Origin: Harmothoe impar
Lineage: Eukaryota; Annelida; Polychaeta; Phyllodocida; Polynoidae
Direction of reading: 5' to 3'
Length of the DNA stretch: 64,000 nucleotides
Assembly (NCBI GenBank): GCA_947462335.1
Contig: OX381714.1
Location: forward strand, 36,925,360 to 36,989,359
How positions within the stretch are numbered: position 1 is the first letter of the stretch; the number at the start of each line of letters is the position of its first letter. Below are positions 23,353 through 34,870 of this stretch, piece by piece. Both the position numbers and the translations under genes were made by a program. Under the pieces are notes generated by a model. It was not told the DNA's origin. It was given only the letters and a program-made list of their open reading frames with translations, and ran no database searches.

Positions 23353-24339
23353 TCTAGTCTCATTTGACTCCTATTAGCTCAACTCCAGGTCACCGACTGT
23401 GTCTAGATTTAGCACAGGCTGTCCAGTTTCCACACTTAAGTTTGATGGTCTTTTAATTTCAAATGGAGCTTATACAGCCGTTCAAAATGAATAAGTTCAG
23501 TTAAGTACATTTCAGAAAATATCATGAGGGTACACTTCTATCAGCTGATCTTCTACAAAAGATTCGATCTCGTGGTAGAAATAATTATAAATTTTGACAA
23601 AATAATCATTCAGGAAATTTATGGTTATAGTCTAGGTCCCCATTAATGGTTAACTCTGGTAATATAACTAATTTGATTGCACGTGGCTAGCCGCAGTAGT
23701 AATTGATTTAATTGAGGTATAATGACTGTGGAGACTCACATGAGTCGATTATGTTTACTGTTTGTAGATCTAACTGGAGATGGCTGAGAGCAATTGACTA
23801 TCATTTATTATTTTGGTTGCATCGGTAGACAGACATATATACACAATTAGTGTATACCGGCCCTGTTTTCGTGGAAGTGGTGTTCCTTGATCGCACATAA
23901 TTAAGAGCCAATCAGAAGGCCATCATAAGCCTAAGTGACTGTAGTTTGCAATTTAGCTTTGTGTTTATTTCCCACGTTTGGGTTTTGTGGCCGTCCTATT
24001 AGATTATTTCATAAAGTACAAGAGAAATAGAGGTTATACTCTTCTTTTAAGACTCCTTCTTCACGTCTTGACTATATGAAGTCGAATATATTTTATCATG
24101 CATTATGGACAAGTTTGGACATAAAGAAAAGAAACTATATCAAGCTATTAATGCGCTCGCTTCTATAGTATTGATAGGAATCTGAGGCACGATTGATATC
24201 TATGCAGAGCAGTGGAAGACATTAGGTTTACGAGGCTATTCCCCGGATTATCTTCTTGGATCTCCCCCCATAGACCGGCGCCAGAATTCGGTGGGAAGCT
24301 GCGCTCTATGCTATCGGGCTAGACATACACGTCCCAAAA
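23353..24339. other. Gene-less stretch
   Basis: No exon, RNA or repeat recognised. Confidence 0.4.
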
Positions 24340-24465
24340 GGACTGTATTCACTAGGATTTATTAGACTATTTTGGCCCTGAAAAACACGTTTTGTCGGCG
24401 CCAAAACATGTTTTCAGCGCCAAAACGAGTTTTCAGCGCCAAATCAATCCTAGTAGACACAGTCC
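24340..24465. mobile_element. Short inverted-repeat element with three E2F-like boxes
   Basis: Terminal inverted repeats are GGACTGTATTCACTAGGATT (24340-24359) and its near-complement AATCCTAGTAGACACAGTCC (24446-24465), 17 of 20 matching. The interior carries three GCGCCAAA boxes about 19 bases apart (24397-24444). This is a likely MITE of about 126 bp. Confidence 0.75.
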
Positions 24466-26329
24466 CTAGGTGTATGACCTAAACCTAGGGGCAGACTACA
24501 AGTTTAAAACAAACACACCCTGTGATTCTAGAGGGGACCGAGCTATCTTCAACAGTGCCAGCAGCGTAGCCAAACATACACCATAGCTTGCCCACCTCCC
24601 AGAGGGCACAAGGTCTAACCAAATATACCATAGCCCCAGTGGCCGATGTTTGGGTTACCCTCGTCATTAACAGACCATTATTGGATCAGAGCCCCCTGGC
24701 TGCCATAGCAGGCTCGGTTCCTCCAGGGTTGAACTCAACCTCTCCCAGGGCTGCAGTAGGCAGGACATGTTGCACTTGATCTTCTACCATGCGTAATGAA
24801 GATAATGATAATATATAGAGCCTAATGTATATAGAAAATGCAAAAATAAGTAAAGTCGTTGATTAAAAATATAATTATGATATAATTATAGAGAAGAGAT
24901 GCACTCTTGTGTAATATCAATATATTACAGTGATACCATTTTAAAGGATTTAACTATATGGAAGAAAGTGCACGATAATGGAGAAGCAGTGTTTAGGTCG
25001 GCTTGGTGGGCTGTTGACGTGATGACGGAATACACAGGATTAGGCCCTACAGCCAGAAGCCTTCTGGTGGACGAAACAGCAATTAGTAAGCCGTTACAAC
25101 GATTGATACAAGGTACAGCTGGGGGCATGGTGCACCAGGCTCTAGTATAGAATGTGAGGCATTTGTAAGTTCTACGGCAATTAACTTGGCTTAGGGAGAA
25201 ATGTAGCATTTTAGAGAAAGGGTTTCCTCTAATATTATTATGAATACATTTTTGTACAGTTACACCTGTAGACTTTATTTCATGGTGAATACGGCACTCC
25301 CATTGACTTAACCAAGGAAGGCCGTATTTAACACCCCCCCCCGTGAAATAACCCTTGTTCGTATTAAAAGGCCTATCAAATCATCAAAATTGTTGATTTA
25401 GCCACTGTTAAGTAGCCTTTTCAGAGCAATTAAGTGGAATTCTTTACAGGGACTCAGAGCCGGGGACTCAGATTTACTTACTACACCATATAAAGGAGAG
25501 ACTATCAAGGCGTTATGTCGTGTTAACAGACACCAAAAGGCCTCGTACTTTTCAGGAACATTAAACCTAAAAGCACAGGGAAAGTGAAGAACGTAGCCAT
25601 ATATTGAATTGAGAAGAGGGAGAGAGAGAGAGGAGGTAGTCTACTTGAGTAGATTTAGTATGAGAATCACACCTGAAAGCATACACCTTTGTAGAAATAT
25701 TGAAATACACTCAGGAGGAATATTCTATATTACTGAGCGGTGCTACGTCATGAGTTGTAGTTTGTTAAGTAACTATTCCAGTTCTGTCTATAGGATCAAA
25801 GGGAATTGATTATTTTTTATCAAAGGCTCTGGCACTATAATAGGTACAGCGAGGGATCTACAGCGCCTCATCCATTGATTAGCTAATATATTACCATGTG
25901 ATGTTTTGTCTCTCTGTTTCAAAAAAGATTTACAAGATTTCTAATAATTACCTAATCACCGCTAGGTATCACCGCTAAGTATCAAAAGACATAGCAGGGA
26001 GATGGATTTTTCCTTTGCTATATCATGTACATATGTGGTGAATAATGGTTTTGATAGGAATAAGAGGAGAAATAGTATTTGCTATAACACCAACATGCAT
26101 GTTTCAATTGAAAATAAAAAGATCTGGAAGGAGACCCTAGAACCATGGTAAATCCTATCTACAATCACGAGAGAAGACATAGGATTATATAGTTTTTAAA
26201 ATAAATATTGTATAAAAAAAGGATTTGTGTATAATATACGAGAGGTTTATTCAGTAGAGGGTCCGCCATATTGATGCTGCCTCATGTAGGGGAGGTCAGA
26301 ACCCGGATGTGGTGATCAAAACGAGGCTC
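24466..26329. other. Gene-less stretch
   Basis: Open frames near 24.9 kb are present on both strands but lack splice sites and recognisable motifs. No repeat identified. Confidence 0.4.
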
Positions 26330-26346
26330 AGTCCCCCTGGTGGCGG
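26330..26346 (-). promoter_or_regulatory. CTCF-like motif
   Basis: The minus strand reads CCGCCACCAGGGGGACT, a close match to the CTCF core. Motif only. Confidence 0.4.
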
Positions 26347-26904
26347 GGATCATAACGACAGATGAGACACATCACTCAGACTTTAGGTCTACCATAAACC
26401 CCGACAGTAAGTACATGCACCCAGAGCACTACAGAGGGCCTACCCCCATCACAGGATATGATACCGGCTATAAAGCATCATGTCTTACCTCGACTAGACA
26501 ATGTTATAACGCGCGGGACAGATAAGGTGAACCTACAGCATCGGGTATCAAATCCTTTATGTATCTAACAATGTATGTTAACACCATATACTATTTTCTA
26601 GTTGTCATTGCATGAGGCAGAATGGTGGTGAACTTATTATCTATATTCAATAAAAGAAATCTCTGATGGTAAATATTTCTACAAAGACACATGAAACAAA
26701 TACAGCAACTATTTCACTTGTTTGGCACTCGCAATAATATATCACTCAGCTGCTCATGAAATATGGCCAGTGTCAAACTTCTGAAGAAGGGTGAAATTGG
26801 ACCCACTCTTGTGTACCTCCATTTATTTATACAGTCCTACAACAACAACACCAGCAGCACAAACAGCACAACAACAGCAACACAAACAGCACTAATGATG
26901 ATGT

Positions 26905-28140
26905 CAACAGCACTTCCTACCACAGTAACACCCTACTAAAAACAGCAACATTAACCATAGCACCAGCACACTACTATACATGCACAGCACACATCCCATT
27001 ACCACCACACATGTCTGAAGCAGAGAACTCCCCTTTCTGGTGCTCCTTTGCCTGCCTGCCAGGGTGAAGATGAAAAGGGCTTCTTCCTTAGGCAGTCCAC
27101 CCATTGGTTACCCACAACACAATACGTTAAGTAGGAAGGTCACGCTGTTCTCACAGGCCGGTGGGAGGAGGTTTTTATATAGAAGGTCTAGGATGGGTGG
27201 GGGGAGGGGGTAGAAAGGCATTGAGGCTCTGGATGACAGCTTCCTATGGTAAACATCTTGTATGTGCCATTAGCTAATTCCCCAATCCTATTATTGTGAA
27301 TGTGATGTCCCAGGCCTGCTCCTGAAGGGTAACACTGTACAGCTTACACACTGTGTATCTGCTGAAGTAATGCATTAAGAAGGAAACATCCTAGTACAGC
27401 AGACAACATTACTGGGCAGTGACAACAATTATAGGCTATCCTCTCAGTTAATAACATAATTTTGAAACTCAATTTAGATTGATGTTTAGACTAGGCCTGT
27501 CTGGGGAGAGTGGGAAAAGGAGACCTCACTTGGGTCTTATAGGATGTAATTGTAGGCTAATGTCTGCAGTTCGTTGCCAAATCCTCTCTTATAAGGTATA
27601 ACCACCACCAGCAAAGCAACATCATAAAAATAATAAGAATAGTATGTATGCACAGCATCTCTGTGATCCCACATACATGCACTGCGCAATATATATACTA
27701 GGAGTTTTAGAAATGGAGAATATCAATCCAGTAAAGGTGCAAGGTAAGTGGAGAATACTTGAATTTGATCAGAATAACTTCAACATTATACAGAAAGCTC
27801 CATTGAAGTATCAACAAACAAATTGGAGGTGATATCTGGCAGTTACCGGGGCATAGTTATGAGTTCTCTTGGGTCCAAATTGGCATTCTAGCCATAAATT
27901 GACAGCATGCAATCAATCATAGTCATTTTCTAGTTGCTGGGCTGTGGTAAGCTATGATAAACTAATGCTTAAACCAGCTGTCTCCCCCTGCCTGTCAGTA
28001 TGATAGATGGTGGTTGGGATCGGACCATGACATTTGATGTCAATCAATATGGCGATCTGACCTGAATGACCTGGGTATTGATACTGAACTTGATCAGCAG
28101 TGCCTGGGGGGACCAGCCAGTTGACAGATCTGTTATGATG
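26905..28140. repeat. Duplicated segment, copy A
   Basis: Colinear with 28495-29590 over most of its length. Shared landmarks are CCCATTACC...ACACAT, GTAGGAAGGTCACGCTGTTC, ACATCTTGTATGTG and CATTTTCTAGTTGC, with the offset falling from about 1551 to 1452 through indels. No coding potential is conserved. Confidence 0.85.
27103..27205 (+). promoter_or_regulatory. CCAAT/TATA promoter-like module, copy A
   Basis: An inverted CCAAT box (ATTGG, 27103-27107) is followed 73 bases on by TTTTTATATAG (27172-27182). The same 73-base spacing is kept in the third copy (31174 and 31247). No downstream coding frame was found. Confidence 0.35.
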
Positions 28141-28494
28141 CATAAGATTATATGATATAAAATCAGCTTATTTCCATCCCATCAGTATTTAAGTAGATGT
28201 AGGTACAGTCATCTATACGTAATGTCAAGCATGCTATACCACTTATGGCTCTCAGAAATTCTCATGTCTTTCTTTCCTTCTTCTTATGTATTATATATAA
28301 TTATAATCTACTGAAAACAAAGTGCTTTTAATTCAATATTTCTCAATTTGTATTGATCCATTAGCTATTATAAAATATATTAACCAGTGTAAAATATAAT
28401 CAATAATTACCATGTGTACCACACTTGGAAGTCATTCCATATAATTTAATCATTGTTGTTACAACTTTGAAGAACAATATTAACCTGTACTACC

Positions 28495-29590
28495 AGCACC
28501 AACATTAGCCATAGCACCGCCACACTTCTACATATGCATAGCACACACATCCCATTACCAACACATATGTCTGAATTGGAGACTTCCCCTTTCTGGTGCT
28601 CCTTTGCCTGCCTGCCAGGGTAAAGATGAAAAAGGCAGTTGAAAAGGACCTCTTCCCCATTTGTTACCCACACAACACTATTAAGTAGGAAGGTCACGCT
28701 GTTCTCATGGGGTGGTGGGAGGAGCTCCTTAAATAGAAAGGCTAGGAGGGGGTGCAAGGGGTGAGAAGGCATTGGGGCCCTGGATGACAGTTTCCCATGG
28801 TAAACATCTTGTATGTGTCATTAGCTAATTCATCAAATCTATTATTGTGAAGGTGCTGTCCCAGACCTGGCCACTCCTGAAGGGTAAGACTGTACAGCTT
28901 ACACACAAAGTGTATCTGCTGAGTTAATATGAAAAGAAGGCATGTGTATGATGTGCCTCGTACAGTAGACAACATTATTGGGCGGAGAGGACAATTACAG
29001 GGTTTCCTCTCACTTCATATTTCAAACTCTATTTGGAGTGACTTTTAGTCTAGTCCTATCTGGAGCGGGTCACATAGGAGATCTCACTTTACTCTTATAA
29101 TTATGTTTATAATAAGGTAATGTCTGCAGTTTCTTGCCAGTACTCTGCTAATAAGGTCATGTACTGCACAGGGTAGGCTAACAGTTTTAGAAATGGCAAA
29201 CATTGTTGTAGGAACATAGAAAAGTATATGAAAATGATTGAAATAGAATTTTTTTTAAATCATGAATCAATTAGAGGTGATATCTGGTAGGTAGCTGGGG
29301 AGGGGCTACTTATGAGTTTCTTTGGTTCAAATTGGCATTCTAACCATAAATTGACAGCATACAATCAATCATAGTCATTTTCTAGTTGCCGGGCTATGGT
29401 AAGCAGTGATAAACTAATGCTTAGACCAGCTGTCTCCCCTTGCCTGACGATATGATAGATGGTATTTGGGAGCAGACCATGACATTTGATGTCAATCAAT
29501 ATGGCTATCTGACCTGAATGACCTGGGTATTGATACTGACCCTGATCAGCAGTGCCTGGAGCAGAGAGAGAGTCTACACAGTTGACCGAT
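28495..29590. repeat. Duplicated segment, copy B
   Basis: Second copy of 26905-28140 with indels and substitutions. The CCAAT box is changed (CCATTTGTT) and the TATA is TTAAATAG. The copies form a direct, nearly tandem duplication separated by about 350 bases of AT-rich DNA. Confidence 0.85.
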
Positions 29591-30860
29591 AGTCTATGGT
29601 GAATAGATAAAATTATACTTTCAAATCAGCTTGTTGCCATCCCCTCTACTATCCAATGACATCCATACCGTACACCTGTTGGCAGTGAGTCCCCCTTAGA
29701 CCCCCCGAAAAACTCCTCTTCACACGCCCCTGCTTAGTTGATGACCAAATGTGCGCCGTACAATGTTGAAGAGTCTATGGAAACCAGATGACATCCATCA
29801 CTTTCGTCCTATGAAGCAGTATAATCCCCAAACACAAATTATGTTCATCTGACTAGATTTGCTAACAATTAAACCCGAGTAACCCCTGTAGGGACAATGG
29901 ACAGGAACAACATAATGCAGTTATGACTCAGTGAGTGGTATTTCCTGTGTGGCTGTATTGTAAGGCCCGACCACACTGAATGGTCCGATCCTATTGGGCT
30001 GTGTTTAGTGAGTAGGAGGGAATCATCCATTCCATATAGCCTTCCTCTATCCATCATTGTGGTATACAGCCGTCTATACAGGCTCCCCGAGTGAATGCCC
30101 ATCAGTATACAAACTACCAGCATACATAAAGCCATCCCCGAAGAATACCCTACTTGACAATGCCTCCCTGACCATTACACGTATATCAGCACACAATATC
30201 ACCCTGAATATATAGCAGTCATACCCTCAGCTTCAAATATATATTATGACTTCTGAAGATTTGTACATGGAAGTATATTTACCGAAACCATTGTGTCTTT
30301 AATTAACGAATTCTATGTCCCGCTTGATGTAGACATCCCTTTGAAGATCATCTTTGATTTGCATTGATCATTGGTGTTTATTAGTTTACCTTGAAAAATG
30401 TCTAATTTCCTGGGTGTACTTTACATAAGTAAATGGTTCTAAGAACCAAGTGTAGGTATGGTTTTATAATGGAAAATGTCACAAATAATGGTTATACCTG
30501 TATTCACTTTGGAGTATTTTATTTATCACTGATAAAATAGGTGTTCATGATAAAATTCACCTTTCCCAGAAACAGTCTGTGACATTGATGTGGAGTACTG
30601 ATTAACACATCTTGTCTAAAATAAAGTTATGGTTTTAGGTTTCGAGGTTTACTCAGATATGCGGTTAATGTCTGATTCAATCTAATATCAATTTACTATG
30701 GCAAAATGAAACTAGGTCGAGCATATATATAATTTATGTATCTAAATCTATTAAAATATGTATTTCAAATGGAAAAGAACAGTATCCATAGTTCAGTATA
30801 GGAGTGAAAGCATATTGAATATAAACACAGGTCCATTCAAGGAGTCACAACTCAGTTCAT
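29591..30860. other. Gene-less stretch
   Basis: AT-rich, no supported gene or repeat. Confidence 0.4.
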
Positions 30861-31345
30861 GGCACCAGGTCATATATCACTTGTCTGGTACTGGACATGG
30901 GAAAATAGTGAAAATTGGACTAACTGGTGTGAACACCTGTTGATTTACACAATAACAAAACACCATGACAATAGAATCACAAACACTAGCTGTAAGAAAT
31001 CAACAGGATCACTTCCTGTCACAATGATAACAAAATACCAGCACACTACTACACATGCACAGCACACATCCCATTACCACCACACATGTCTGAAGCAGAG
31101 ACCTCCCTTTTCTGGTGCTCTTTTGCATGCCAAGGTGAAGATGAAAAGGGTTTCTTACTCAGGCAGTCCACCCATTGGCTATCCAGAACACAATACATTA
31201 AGTAGGAAGGTCGCGCTGCTCTGGCAGGGGGTTGGGAGGTGCTCCCTATATATATATGTTGGATGGGGTGGGGGCAGAGGCATTCCTATGGTGAACATTG
31301 TATGTGCCATTAGCTAATTTCCTAATCCTATTATTGTGAATAATT
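30860..31345. repeat. Duplicated segment, partial copy C
   Basis: Strong similarity to copies A and B from about 31010 to 31345, and weaker similarity to the left flank of A from 30860. It keeps ATTGG (31174-31178) and an extended TATATATATA (31247-31258). A 152-codon open frame crosses it but is not preserved in A or B, so it is not coding. Confidence 0.8.
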
Positions 31346-31479
31346 ATAATGGCCCAATCATTATTCTAAGGGATAACACTGCAGTTTTCAAAGACCAAAT
31401 AAGAATTATAACTCCAAGACAAGAATAGTTATAGAAATAGAAATATGTGGCTGTCACACAATCAGTTCAGAATATAAGG

Positions 31480-31908
31480 CCCCAGGACTCTAAAGTGACT
31501 CCCTCTCATTAGGGGGTCGGGGGATATGAGTCATTCTGGAGTTATTATAGAGTCCTGCTAATGTTCGGGAGTCACTTTAGAGTCCTGGGGAGAGTTACCT
31601 CAGTGATCGGGAGTCACAGTGATTCTACTTCTTTTCTCTGTGTGACTGCAGAGTGTCAAACTAACGTGGATCGGTCACACTCACCAGTCGACAGAACAGA
31701 ACTATAACATCATGATGCGAATTCAAGAAGAAGCATTGAGGCATTGACTCCCTAACATTAGCAGGACTCTATAATAACTCTAGAATGACTCATATCCTAA
31801 GACTCCCTAATGATAGGGAGTCACTTTAGAGTCATGGGAATAGTTACCTCAGTGATCGAGTCGAAACTCTCATTTGGGAGTCACCATGATTCTACTTCTT
31901 TTCTCTAT
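31480..31908. mobile_element. GGGAGTCACTTTAGAGTCC foldback family, two adjacent copies
   Basis: CCAGGACTCTAAAGTGACTCCC and its complement recur with TCAGTGATCGGGAGTCAC and GATTCTACTTCTTTTCTCT at two right ends (about 31600-31650 and 31850-31908). A better-preserved relative is at 47033-47262. Confidence 0.75.
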
Positions 31909-32291
31909 GCATGCATCATGACAACGGGGCATACGGGTACTGTATTGAAGGTCAAAGTACATCCCACGCAAGACTGGCGTTCCCTCGCTGTTTATCTGTA
32001 TCAATTTAGTTTCATAAAGTCTCAGTCGCATCATTTGGAGGTCGGGATCCATCTGGTACCAATATTTTAGCATGGTAGTGGGTGTAGTCTTAATTTCCCT
32101 CACAACTGGGGAAACTGGTTGATAATTCCAGCGGCTCTGGTGGCATTCAGTCCCGATGCTCTGTCATCATGTGAGCTGCTCTAATGAACTGGAGCAGCTC
32201 CGTGATTTCACATATAGCAATTAAAACGGGATATTCCACTCAATCAGCTACCTTCACGACTAAGATATTCACACATGCAGAACACACTGGA

Positions 32292-32542
32292 CCATTTAAG
32301 GGCAACATCTGTTGTGTGTGTTATGACTTTGGTGCTTTTATGTGCTTTCCCCTTGGTCGTCATCAACTGGTCAGGGTTCCATGCATGCCTGCATCATGCC
32401 AACCCCTCGGAAGACAATCAGCCCTAAGGGTAGGCATGATGCCTGAATGCAGCTTATGATACACACGTCAAGATTGCATTTCTGGATGCCGATATTAAAA
32501 TGACACAGCAGCACAGTGAAGCACTATGCGGCCATCAAAGGG
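32292..32542. mobile_element. piggyBac-like palindromic MITE copy
   Basis: Right end GCACTATGCGGCCATCAAAGGG followed by TTAA. Left end CCATTTAAGGGC is degenerate. It lies about 85 bp left of the 2.24-kb element. Confidence 0.7.
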
Positions 32543-32621
32543 TTAATCGGAGAAAAGGAGGCACGTAAAATACCCATTCATCGCCCTAGACGGGGTTATT
32601 CTGCAACCCCTTGCACCCAGA

Positions 32622-32626
32622 CCACC
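32622..32626. repeat. Left target-site duplication CCACC
   Basis: Identical to 34866-34870 on the other side of the element. Confidence 0.75.
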
Positions 32627-33055
32627 TGTACAACCGCTATCTGTATCATAACCGCTATCTGTATCAATTACACATAGCGGTTCACCATCCAACCGCTATG
32701 TGTATAAAAAAAACGCTATCTGTAGTAGCCCTCCAACCGCTATCTGTAGTAACCAACGCTATCTGTTACAACTTCTTGGTCACTGTGAATAGGCACATCC
32801 AACCGCTATCTGTATCAATAAACGCTATCTGTATCATACCATAAATGGCATCACAGGTGTTACCCTCTTTGCACATTCATGATTGCAACATATTGATACC
32901 ATCGTGTATTTGATTCACCATTGTCCCAATCACTTATTGGGTTAATTGATCAAGGCGTGATACGGGGGCTGTCATACATGTATTATGTAATAGGTGGACT
33001 AGCGTTTATGTTTCGGTACCATCAAAGAGCCAGTGCCCAGGGAATAGTTTCTTAA

Positions 33056-33160
33056 CCCTCTATTATGGTTTGATGCCTTAATGCATCATGCCCTTTATCA
33101 TGCATGATGTTTGAATGCAGCACTGTAGAATTACTCGTCAGAGCTGCAGTCATGATTAGT
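33056..33160. mobile_element. Nested palindromic MITE remnant
   Basis: TTAA then CCCTCTATTATGGTTTGATGC and GATGTTTGAATGCAGCACTG: left half of the MITE family, inside the 2.24-kb element. Confidence 0.65.
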
Positions 33161-34229
33161 ATCAGACAGTATTTGGATTCATACATAAGGAAACTGTATT
33201 TCTAGCGTTATATTAGTGTTGTGTGTATGGTGTATGGTATTGGGGGGGGGGACAGGTACCGTTAATGATTGGACGAACAGCAAGATTAAAATGGTTGAAA
33301 GGGGGAGGGGTTAATTGATCAAGGGGTGATATGGGGGCTGTCATACATGTATTATGTAATGAGTTACTCGCCGGTGCATCATTTTAAGGGTTGATATACA
33401 ATGTACCGTAAATTCTCACATAACACTATATATTACACATTTCTGCATTTCTATGTACATAGCCCCCATTTCAGCCGTTTTTTGTTTTTACAAATAAATA
33501 ACATATATGTCCGTGTTTACCAACATTGTATCATGAAGGCAAAGGTCATACCACATCAAAGCATTCGCAATCCTTAATTGGTTAAATGCAGCATAAACAT
33601 AGGGATGTTCACTTGTTCCTGCAGATAGCGGTTTTACGATAGCGGTTTTACTACAGATAGCGGTTGTAAGGCCAACCACTATCTGTATCAAGCTGTTTTA
33701 AAGGTGTATCTTAAGAGAGTACAATGGCCATAACCCTCTCCTACCCTTATGTCCTGCCCTGGAATTGACCTATACGTGTGGTCCAATTGTCCCCCAATTA
33801 AAACTTGACCTTACTTGACCTTACTTGACCTTTCCTACATTGCCTTGTTAACCTATCATCCTCAAGGGTATGGTTGATACAGATAGTGATGTTACTACAG
33901 ATAGCATTTGTAAGGCCAACCACTATCTGTATCAACGTGCTCAAATGTTTTCAAAGAGAGTATGATGTCCACAACCCTGTCCTACTCTGATGTCCTGCCC
34001 TACAATTGACCTACACATGTTCCCTCATTATAGTTAATCTTATTTGACCTTTCCTGCATTGTCTGGCTCCCCAATGGTATGGTTGATACAGATAGTGGTG
34101 TTATTACACATAGCGGTTGTAAGGCCAACCACTATCTGTATCAAGGTGCTTTAAAAGTTTGACAACATAAACTTTTACTGTCAACATTATACCATCAAAA
34201 TAGGTGACAAACTTGGCAAGACAAGTTGG

Positions 34230-34640
34230 CAGCCATTTTTAGGAAGCATGAATTTTTCATATTTTCTTACACTCTACTCACCAAATTTACCATTTTTGGA
34301 AATCATATTTGTTTACGGCCTATATTTCTCAAAGTTGGCCATTTTCAGGAAATTGACAACTTAACATTATTTTACACTTTTTTTCGAAATTTGACTTTTT
34401 TACAACTTTTCATGAGTTTCTTGCCAAATTGACCAGATTTTGGAAACTTAACATTTCCATGATCTTTTTGCCATTTTTCTGGCTAAAATCGCTATTTTTA
34501 GGTATTTTGACTTTTCCCGCAATTTGACACATTTCTGGCCAAATTGGCTTTTTTCAAGAAAATGACATTTCCCTGATTTTTTTTTTCTTCTCAATTCGAC
34601 CATTTTCCTGTAAATTTACATTTGTAAATAAAAAATTGCA
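34230..34640. repeat. T-rich degenerate tandem tract
   Basis: Loose repetition of TTGGCCATTTTT / AAATTGACATTTTT-like units inside the 2.24-kb element. Confidence 0.7.
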
Positions 34641-34865
34641 TTTCATTCAGAATAAATCAATGTTTGAAAAAAAGTCACCCTCAAACCAATTTTGATACAC
34701 TTAGCGTTCGGAGAAACACCAGATATGCTTGATACAGATAGCACCTTGTTGATACACTTAATTTGATACAGATAGCGTTTTTTTTTATACACATAGCGGT
34801 TGGATGGTGAACCGCTATGTGTAGTTGATACAGATAGCGGTTTTGATACAGATAGCGGTTGTACA

Positions 34866-34870
34866 CCACC
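34866..34870. repeat. Right target-site duplication CCACC
   Basis: Pairs with 32622-32626. Confidence 0.75.

Larger units (their letters stand above)
32627..34865. mobile_element. 2.24-kb non-autonomous DNA transposon with repeat-studded terminal inverted repeats
   Basis: The left end, from TGTACAACCGCTATCTGTAT onward, is matched by the complement of the right end for about 96 bases with two mismatches and a one-base gap. The termini are built from repeated AACCGCTATCTGTATCA units in both orientations. More units occur inside (33628-33700, 33870-33940, 34080-34150), within a degenerate tandem repeat of roughly 220 bases. There is no transposase frame. The interior holds a nested MITE remnant, a duplicated block (32943-33000 and 33312-33362) and a T-rich tract (34230-34640). 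A 5-bp CCACC duplication flanks it. Superfamily is uncertain. Confidence 0.9.

Noticed and set aside
30859..31317. 152-codon open frame (plus)
   Set aside because: It lies in the triplicated segment; the corresponding frames in the other two copies are broken, so it is chance.
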